Assembly: GCA_050084985.1 (NCBI GenBank)
Contig: JBITNC010000001.1
Span: 92,442,001 to 92,506,000, forward strand
Source: Nageia nagi
Lineage: Eukaryota; Pinophyta
Direction: 5' to 3'
DNA length: 64,000 nt
Below, in pieces: positions 56,230-64,000 of this stretch (its first letter is position 1; each line of letters starts with the position of its first letter). Made by a program: the position numbers and the translations under genes. A model generated the notes under the pieces. That model saw only the letters and a list, made by a program, of their open reading frames with translations. It was not told the origin of the DNA and did not search any database.

Positions 56230-56660
56230 AATCAAAAATTGTTAGATGAATATTCAACTTTATATATCACACCTAAGGTTGATGTATGGAATTTATACCA
56301 ACAATGGTAGATAATGGATCAACTATAAATGTATGATCTAATAATTTTTCGATTCAATTACAAGAGAAAGGTCTAGAGATTCCTCCCTTACAAGAAGCTA
56401 CTTTCAATATTAGGGATTATGATAGCTCATCAAAGAAACCATTAGGAATAGCTATAATCATGATTACTATAGGTTTCAAGACTATAGTAGCAAAATTTCA
56501 AGTTTTAGAGTCCAAAATTTCATATAACATGCTTTTGAGGAGGCCTTGGATTCATGATATGGATGCAATCCATTCCACACTACATGGTAGATTAAAGTTT
56601 GTATTCCAAGGTGAAGTACATATAGTCATGTGAGATCTTGAGCCATATTCACTATGCAAT
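56230..56660 (+). pseudogene. G aspartic protease remnant
   Basis: PTMVDNGSTINV holds the active-site region (D-N-G for D-G-G), followed after a stop by LQEKGLEIPPLQEATFNIRD, then ISYNMLLRRPWIHDMDAIHS and LKFVFQGEVHIVM. Strongly Tat-like. Confidence 0.75.
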
Positions 56661-57490
56661 GTTGCTTATCTTGAAGAGTTTACCATTTTACCACCATGAT
56701 ATGAGATATAAACCTTGGAATGTCCTACACTAGAGACAAATAAAGAAATATAGGTTTAGATCATGGAGACAGGTATGGGAACCTAGAGAATTAATTATAT
56801 AGACCTCTTTGCATATATCATATCCTAGGATGTTAGCTAATGAAGGCTTATAATGGTGTTCCATTTTGCTAGAAGGCTTCAAGAGCATGAAAATGATAAA
56901 AAGAGTGACTAATATTGCTCTGCCTTGTATGAAAAGTCAAACTAGACCTCTTCAACAGACATACCTTCATCTTCTACATTGAGTAAGATCTTTCTCTCTT
57001 ATTTTATTCATAAGTACATGGTTTCAAAATTATAAATATAAATGGGGGAGGTTTATGAAAATATAAAAAAGGAATGCCTACTTTCCCTAATACCTCTAAG
57101 ACTCAAATGACCAAAATAGGCTTGGGTAATGATGGGCAAGTAGAATAGAAATGGGGTCCCATTCAATTTGTTAAAGAATGGAATTTAATAGAATTATCAA
57201 ATGATATTGATGTATATACATGGATTGATGATTCCATACCTCTTGAATTTGATTTTTTGTTACTAATTATGATCTTCTTGAATACTTGAGGGCACATTCA
57301 AAATTGCCCAAATCTAATGAGAAATATAAACCAACTTATATACTTAATGAATATGTGCTTATTTTGGTCAAGAGATTAATTTTCATGAAGTATTACATGT
57401 TCAAACTATTAGATGTAGTCAAGGATGAAGCACCAGGCATGGAAGCATTGTCATCCTTGTTATAAAAATAATATCTTACATTTCCATAAT
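56661..57490 (+). pseudogene. G protease-to-RT linker
   Basis: Non-conserved linker by position, with PYSLCNVAYLEEF at its start and FDYDLLEYLRAHSKLPK-like text near 57260-57310 after repair by eye. No motif beyond that. Confidence 0.45.
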
Positions 57491-57495
57491 AAGAG

Positions 57496-58480
57496 TTGAT
57501 ACACATCAATATTGGCACTTTGGATGATGAGAGATTGATACAAATTAGAGTAGCCCTACCTCTTCCACAACAAGAAAGGGACAAAAATAAGTTTATTGAG
57601 CATTATAAGATTTTTTCTTGGTCTTATGATGATATTATAGGATTATATACCTCATTTTGTATGCATAATTTACCATTGAAAGAGGATGTCAAGCCAATCA
57701 AACAAAAACCTAGAAAGATGTATCCTTCCAAGGCCATACTAGTTAAGAAAGAGATAGAGAAATATTTAAATGTTGGTCTCATAATGCCTATTGACTATTT
57801 TGATTGATGGCTAATTTTTTCCCTATTTCAAAACCAACTAGTAAAATATAGGTATGTATAGATTTTCATTATATCAATTATGCTTATCTCAAAGATGATT
57901 TTCCATTACCAAATATTGATATGATTATCGATAGTATAGCTAGTCATGATACAATATCATTCATGGATGGATTTTTTGGCTAGAAATAAATTTTGATTAA
58001 CCCTATTGATCAACATAAAATAACTTTTAATACCCCTTAGGTAATTTTTATTGTATGGCTATTTCTTTTGGACTTAAAAATGTAGGAGCTACATATCAAA
58101 GAATAATGGTTACCATGTTTCATGAGCACATTCACAAAATCATGGAGGTATATGTTGATGATATTATAGTTAAATATAAGAAATGATAATATTATTTATA
58201 AGTGCTTAAAGAGGCATTCACAATTTTGCAAAGGTAAAAATTAAGACTTAAACCTAAAAAATGTGCATTTGGAGTTACTTCTAGTAAATTATTAGGATTC
58301 ATGGTTTCTAATAGAGGAATAGAAGTAGATCCTAAAAAAGTAAAAGCCATTGTTAGTATACCTCCACTCAAAATTTTGAAATAATTAAGGATCATCCAAG
58401 GTAAAATAAATTTATTTAGAAGATTCATTTGACAACTTGGAGATAAATGTAGGCCATTCAATCATTTACTCAAAAAGGAT
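57496..58480 (+). pseudogene. G reverse transcriptase remnant
   Basis: The open piece 57496-57807 reads HYKIFSWSYDDIIGLYTSF, then VKPIKQKPRKMYPSKAILVK KEIEKYLNVGLIMPIDYFD with the RT start. The palm is broken, but EVYVDDIIV (58146-58172) shows the catalytic box. The stretch [20 protein letters not shown] follows at 58257-58316 in the plus frames. Confidence 0.75.
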
Positions 58481-58489
58481 GTCAAATTT

Positions 58490-58980
58490 GTATGTGATGA
58501 AAATTATCAAAAATCATTTGAGGATATCAAACAATATTGGCTTAATCCTCCTATCTTAGTCCCCATGGATTTTTCAAAACCTACTTACTTATAAATATTA
58601 GCCACATTATATGCACTAAGAACAATGCTTTGTTAAAAAGATATAGAAAATAAGGAATGAGCCATCTATTATCTTAGCAAAACATTGATTGATTATGAAA
58701 CTAGATACACCCCTATGGAAAATATTTTCTATGGTATTGTTTTCACTATTGAAAAATTGACACATTATTTATTATATTACACTATATTTGTTGTTATTTC
58801 CATTAAACCATTGAAATATCTTATGGCTAAATAGCATCTATCAGGTAAACTTGCAAAATGGCTAATGTTATTATAAAAATTTGATATCAATGTTGTAGAA
58901 CAAAAATGTGTCAAAGGATAAGCAATCACAAATTTGATAGTTGATTTTCCTCAATATGGGGAGGTATTCACTTATGAATA
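58490..58980 (+). pseudogene. G RNase H remnant
   Basis: Legible pieces: YETRYTPMENIFYGIVF near 58698 (the E block of RNase H) and LMAK near 58822. The start near 58570-58620 is broken. Confidence 0.6.
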
Positions 58981-59099
58981 ATTTATAGATGAATATAAAG
59001 GTGACCCACATGACCAATAGCATGCAAAATTGCTAAAGGGATGCTAATAGTGTGACTTTGATGAGATCTCAATCCCTAATGAATACATATGTCTCACAA

Positions 59100-59490
59100 A
59101 AGATGATCTCACTGTTTAGACCCTATATTTTGATAGTTCAAAATGTTATCATGAAGTGGGAGTAGGTATTTTTTGATATATCATACAAATTAGGTAAGCC
59201 CATGGCCTAAAAACTTACTTTTGATTATACAAATAATATGGTTGAATATGAGGCACTGATATTAGGATTGAAAGCTCTTGTAATTTTGAAAATTAAAAAT
59301 ATAGAGATATATGGGGATTCCTAACTTGTTGTAAATAAAGTACAAGATTTCTTTGATACTTTGGATGAAAAGTTAAAAACTTATAAACTTGTAGTGATTG
59401 ATTTATTGTATCAATTTGATAGATAGAATATTTAGAATATTCCAAGAACTAATAATAGGTACATAGATGCAATGGCAAGTGTAGCTTCAC
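59100..59490 (+). pseudogene. G second (archaeal-type) RNase H
   Basis: DYTNNMVEYEALILGLKALV (59220-59280) then IEIYGDS, a stop, LVVNKVQDFFDTLDEKLKTY. Same pattern as in element E, which puts G in the Tat branch. Confidence 0.8.
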
Positions 59491-59689
59491 TAGTACCAAT
59501 TGAAATCAAAGATGAAGAGACCATCCTTACAATTCATAAGTTAAACTCTCCTTATTATATGTATCATGTGGATGAGATTAGAACTTATCTTATTATATAA
59601 GAGAATGATTTTTAGAATTGGTACTTTGATATCTACAACTATTTGATAACTAAAATGGTTCCTGATAAATTTGATAGAAATGAAAGAGT

Positions 59690-60830
59690 GAGATTGAAAA
59701 GAACTACAATAAGATACATGATCATTGGAGAAGTCTTATATAGGAGATCATTTGAAGGTGCATTGTTGATATGCTTAACATAAGATGAGATATATACTAC
59801 CTTAGAATAGGCTCATGATGGTTTATGTGGTGGTCACTTCCATGCAAAATCCCTACACACTAAAATTTTAAGGATTATATATTATTGGCCTATTATGGAA
59901 GAAGATTGTAAGGCCCATGTAAAAACTTGTTTGCAATGCCAAAAACATGCAAATTTAGAGAAATAACCAACTCAAGAATTACATTCTATTGTTGCTTCAT
60001 GGCCATTTTCTACTTGGGGCATAGATTTGATTGGTATGATTAATCCTCACTCTAGGGAAGGACATAAATTTATCATTATAGCTATAGAATTCTTTAGCTT
60101 CCTCACCAAAAACATCATCATAAGGTTTGGTGTACATAAATATTGATGATGAAAATGGCACAAATCTCAAAGGTAAAGACATGAAATCATTTTGTAAAAT
60201 GTTTTGTATTATGAAAACCTTTCTTCCATCTATAACCCTCAAGGTAATGGTCAAGATAAATCCAAAAATAAGACAATCAAGAGTATACTTGCCAAAACAT
60301 GTGATAGATACAAGAGACATTGGCATGAGAAATTATCATATGCACTATGGGCATATAGAACTAGTGTCAATACAACCACTAGGGAAACACCATTCTCTTT
60401 AGTATATGGAGATGAGGCCATTATCCCACTTGAGTTGGAGATCCCCTCCCTTAGGATTTCCTTACAACGTGACATATCTAATGAAGATGCAAGAAAAATA
60501 AGGTTGCAAAATTTGGAATAATTAGATGAGAAAAGAATCAAAGCCATTGAACATTAAAAGGTATACCATGCAAAACTTAAGAGAGAATTTGGAAATAAAA
60601 TCAAAGAAAAGAAATTCAAGGTAGGAGATCTAGTGTTGAAAGAAAATATTAACAAAATAGTAGCAAAATGATGAAGTAAAAGGCAAGTTTGAGCCCAATT
60701 GGCTGGGTCCATACATTGTAATTAGCATAATAGGATCAAGTATATATAAAATATCATCCATAGATGGCAAAGAAGAACCAAATATTTTTAATGCCATCCA
60801 TCTTAAACATTTATATGCTTAGAAACAATA
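59690..60830 (+). pseudogene. G integrase remnant
   Basis: Zinc region AHDGLCGGHFHAKSLHTK and YYWPIMEEDCKAHVKTCLQC (about 59812-59942). Core: WPFSTWGIDLIGMI, then an internal loss of roughly 20 codons near 60090 where FTKWVEA is expected, then KNIIIRFGVHKYIDDENGTN. Next ILAKTCDRYKRHWHEKLSYA and LWAYRTSVNTTTRETPFSLV (about 60270-60400). The C-terminal GPY/F module (EPNWLGPYIV) is near 60690-60720. Confidence 0.78.
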
Positions 60831-61335
60831 GCTTTGTTCCCTACAAAACATAGAATCCATGAGCAAGGGTACATAAAATTTTATTCTTTTGAAAAATCTA
60901 AAGCTTCTCATGATGCTAGTGGTGTGCACTATAAGCAGGCCACCAATGGCATAAAAAAACATGTGGGAAACATGAAAAATATTATCTCCTCTTCTAGACT
61001 TTACTCTACATTTTGTGCTACATTTCTCAAGGCTCTAAACAACACTATTCTCCTACATGCATTTTTGATTCATGAATATTATTCAAATAATGACATGGTA
61101 GATTTGGCCTATTACACACTTCATGCATATGACAAGTCTACACCCTTTAAACCATTTTAATAACATAAATCAAGGGCAATATCATATTCAATTATAATTA
61201 TGATGAATAATAATATATTGACCAACAAAAGAAACAATAATTTTATTTTTGCAAAATTCAAGGACTACTACATTACCAACAGCATGCATGACTATTAGTA
61301 GGACACCAATGGCATGAAAACAAAAAAATGATAGT
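60831..61335 (+). other. G 3' untranslated region, first part
   Basis: No recognisable gene. A 108-codon open stretch at 60834-61160 has no family motif, low complexity in places, and lies where Tat elements have non-coding sequence; I treat it as chance. Confidence 0.5.
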
Positions 61336-61337
61336 CT

Positions 61338-61890
61338 AATGTCTTTAGATCATAGACATAAAATGTATGATCATTGATGGCCAATGACATGGCTAGTGAG
61401 AGATCACTCACTTAAAAGTAAATTGATGATGCAAGCATGAGCAAGTTGTTGACATTGACTCATCATTAATGTATGATACAAATTACTATGTATCCATATG
61501 GTTTTTTTCTTTAAACCAATCCAAAGCATAATATCTTCAGATCATAGACATAAAATTTATGATCATCAATGGCCGATAACATGATTAGTGAGAGTTCACT
61601 AACTTAAAAGTAAATTGGTGATGCAACCATGAGCAAGTTGTTGACATTGACTCATCATTAATAGAATATACAACTTAATATATATCTATATGATTTTTTC
61701 TTTGAATAAATCCAAAGCATAATGTCTTCAAATCATAGACATAAAATTTATGATCATCAATGGCCAACAACATAGCTAGTGAGAGTTCACTCACTTAAAA
61801 GATAAATCAATGATGTAGTTGTAAGTAGCTTGTTGACATTGATTCATCATCAATGGATGACATAACTCACTATGCATCCATCCCATATTT
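61338..61890 (+). repeat. Three tandem copies of a 191-bp repeat in the 3' region of G
   Basis: Copies start at 61338, 61530 and 61721, each beginning AAT(G/A)TCTT and containing ATCATAGACATAAAAT, then GTGAGAG(T/A)TCACT and GTTGACATTGA. Periods are 192 and 191 bp; the third copy is diverged and shorter. They lie between integrase and polypurine tract. Tat-branch elements are known for satellite-like repeats at this place. Confidence 0.85.
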
Positions 61891-62691
61891 ATGATTAACA
61901 CTTCATTTTAGGTATCTACATCCTAAAGAGTAGAACAAAATACATAGATTCCCACACTATCAGTAGCTTGCATACTATTCCCTAAGCTGTCAGCAATGTT
62001 CTTTTCATCACCACTTCATTTTACTTAAAGTAGATTCTCTCTATTTCAAGGCATGGATGTAAGTGAAAATGGTTCCTAAGTATCACAAATAACAAAATTA
62101 CCAAATTCATGGTTGAAGCAATACAAGGGGAAAATACACATCTTCCATCTCCAACATTGGATATGGAATCAACTAGCTACATTTACACAACATCATTCTC
62201 AAGATTCATTTTAGGAGCCCCTCCATGAAACTCCCTTAGAAAATATTTGGCAAATCTAGATCAAAGGTTTTTTAAAAAATAGTGATATTTTTTGGAAATT
62301 TTTGGAAAATAATGGTTTGTTTTGAAATTGTTTTTAAAAAAATTGGTGATTTAACTCAAAAAAAAAAATTTAAAAATGAAAATTTTGGTGAATTGGGTCT
62401 TTTTAAAACTCTAAAAAATAGTCATTTACAATATTGATAATCCTTAAAATTTACTTATTAATGAATATTTGTGGCTAAAATGAACCTTGATCATTCCTAG
62501 AGAAAAACTCTCCATCATAATTTTTCCATGGTTGCACCATTCAAGAACCTTTCTTGGGACATCCAAGTCAAAAGGGGGTAGCAAGAGACCCTCATCATCA
62601 AAAATAACAAGGGAAAATGTAGCAAAAAATTCAAAGTTCTCAAATAATTTCTTTTGCACTTCTTTGGACATGTAATTTCATTGCTTCAATC
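61891..62691 (+). other. G 3' untranslated region, last part
   Basis: AT-rich, with several runs of T and A near 62265-62380. No gene seen. Short open stretches on both strands at 62444-62675 overlap each other and have no motif. Confidence 0.5.
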
Positions 62692-62712
62692 ACACCCCCA
62701 AAGAGGGGCAAA
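62692..62712 (+). other. G polypurine tract
   Basis: CCCAAAGAGGGGCAAA directly before TGTAGACACC. Confidence 0.7.
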
Positions 62713-63333
62713 TGTAGACACCTAAAAATGAATTATTATTTATTAAAAAATTTATTTTAGAGCCTCAATGATGTATTATGTAAAAATAGATTAAATAATA
62801 CCCTAATTCATGATAAAGCTATGTAATATGTCTAGTGGACCCTTGTGGCATATACAAGAGGTCAAAAAGATAAAAGTCATGTAAATGTGTATCCTATATA
62901 AAGGCATCAATTGATGACCTTAAGTTTCATGAGAAAATAAATATGAGGAGGATCCTAGAGAGATTCTAGGACATGATACATCACTTTGTTATGCATAAAT
63001 ATTATTCATAAGTTATATCTTATGTTTTCTATTTGATGATTCCTTCATTCACTTATTGCTACATTCTTTAGTACATCTATTATATTGATTATATTAAGCC
63101 ATTAGCGACATACCTAATATAGGATGCCAATGGCATGTAATTCAATGAATGTATGATTTTATTTCATGTATGTTTCTCTTAATAGAATGATTATGTAATC
63201 TAACTAATAACAAGTGTATTTCTCTTATTTGTTATTACCATATTTCATATTTATGTGACAATAAGAAATGAATAGACCAATAGTGCATTAATTAGCCTCC
63301 ATAATTAATTGTATGAATTATTTTGGGTCTATA
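62713..63333 (+). repeat. G 3' LTR
   Basis: 621 bp, partner of 54064-54684, with many substitutions between them, so an old insertion compared with AT. Confidence 0.87.
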
Positions 63334-64000
63334 AAAATCATTACCAATAATTAGAATATCAGTTTGATTTACTTATTGGAAACTTTCTTGAGATAAATAC
63401 AAAGCTCTCATAGGACTTAATTAACTCAACATTTGAGAGTTGGAAACATTGTCTTATTAAAGCTATGTAAAACCCCCTTCTATTGTTTAAATCCATGTGC
63501 ACTAAAAAATTAGTGATCAAAAAATGAAATATAACCTTAGGAAGTGGTCATATATACATTTAAATTTTAAATATTTTGATCAATTTTTGTAATCCATAAC
63601 ATGATACAGTGAATTGGAGATTTGTTACTTTGTTTTCAGTAATTGATAGGAATTAAATTAGTATTAGTTCCATTTATATTACTAGTGAAATAATATTGTA
63701 TTAATCAATGATATTAATATTGTCTCAACTCATTCAAAATTAGCATTTATATGTAGATTCTTTATGATAGTTTTTTGGCAGTATGTTATTAAGTTGCTTC
63801 TAATATTTAGAGTTAGATGGTTAGGAAACTCTTAAATTACATTAGACTCACATCATGCTTACTGAAATACAAAGTATCTCATCCCTTTTTTACATGTTTG
63901 TACTATAAGGAAGTCGTGAAGATTCATCAACAATGTGATTGGCATGGAAGCATTTCAATCAAAAATATTTATCTTGTAATAGATGTTGAGTTAACTTACT
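63334..64000 (+). repeat. C 3' LTR, last fragment, runs off the window
   Basis: Aligns with about 8655-9310 of the left copy (TAATTAGAATAT, CTCAACATTTGAGAGTTGGAAA, TCATCCCTTTTTTACATG). It continues past the right edge. No gene seen. Confidence 0.75.

Larger units (their letters stand above)
54064..63333 (+). mobile_element. Element G: degraded plus-strand Tat-like Gypsy element
   Basis: 9270 bp with two 621-bp LTRs (54064-54684 and 62713-63333), ends TGTAGA and TCTACA (TCTATA in the 3' copy). The flanking bases are GAAAT (54059-54063) and AAAAT (63334-63338), a target duplication with one mismatch. Order: primer site, gag, protease, RT, RNase H, second RNase H, integrase, a long 3' untranslated region with tandem repeats, polypurine tract. 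All frames are broken. It sits in the 3' LTR of C. Confidence 0.88.

Noticed and set aside
60090-60180. Foreign insertion inside the integrase of G
   Set aside because: On reading the frames, the text after the gap is normal integrase (KNIIIRFGV, then NGTNLKGKD); only about 20 codons are missing.
60834-61160. Possible new gene of 108 codons after the integrase of G
   Set aside because: No motif, no homologous wording, and it lies in the non-coding 3' compartment of an old, broken element.
62444-62675. Opposing 75- and 62-codon open frames
   Set aside because: They overlap on opposite strands and carry no recognisable domain; likely chance in the 3' region of G.
1-64000. Host protein-coding genes, rRNA, tRNA genes or microRNA hairpins
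   Set aside because: I looked for exon-like open segments, tRNA cores and rRNA blocks on both strands and found none outside the retrotransposons; the tRNA-like words are primer sites only.

Overview
This window looks like intergenic DNA from a plant with a large, repeat-rich genome. I found no host gene, rRNA or tRNA gene, or CRISPR array. Everything I can identify is Ty3/Gypsy LTR retrotransposon. The lineages are plant-specific: an Athila-like element primed by tRNA-Asp, Tat-like elements with an extra RNase H, and a chromodomain element of the Tekay/Del type. The AT-rich, heavily decayed older elements and deep nesting would suit a gymnosperm, but the sequence does not prove that.

Layout. 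The backbone is one old plus-strand chromovirus-like element, here called C. Its internal region is 33570-38219 and its LTRs are very long, over 3 kb by reconstruction. Its 5' LTR (about 7465-9838 plus 33079-33569, the rest off the left edge) was hit by two insertions: a minus-strand Tat-like element D (1-7464, running off the left edge) and an Athila-like array AT (9839-33073). Its 3' LTR (38220-39427, 53730-54063, 63334-64000 and beyond) was hit by two more: a minus-strand Tat-like element E (39428-53729), which itself carries a plus-strand gypsy element F (41117-47277) in its integrase region, and a plus-strand Tat-like element G (54064-63333).

The AT array is the youngest and most informative part. 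It has three LTRs and two full internal regions (LTR-body-LTR-body-LTR, 23.2 kb) inside a single 5-bp target duplication (GTAAT at 9834-9838 and 33074-33078). The middle LTR is a mosaic: its 5' part matches the right LTR and its 3' part matches the left LTR, with the switch inside about 13 bp. That is what one unequal crossover between the two LTRs of a single insertion predicts. Each body encodes gag, protease, reverse transcriptase, RNase H and integrase, followed by an extra third reading frame of about 890 codons after an A20 tract. The U3 region carries about 16 tandem 23-25 bp units.

All coding regions are damaged. In AT the in-frame stops are mostly TAG or TAA where a CAG or CAA codon is likely, and nearly all LTR differences are transitions, which fits decay of methylated cytosine. 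The two AT bodies differ by a few short indels and no substitution that I found, so the duplication is much younger than the insertion, or some indels are consensus errors. Elements C to G are full of stops and frameshifts and can only be traced by domain remnants.

No new defence or metabolic system is visible. The points most worth checking are the recombinant three-LTR array, the third reading frame, the repeat-rich U3 with heat-shock-element-like motifs, and the satellite-like 3' repeats of G.
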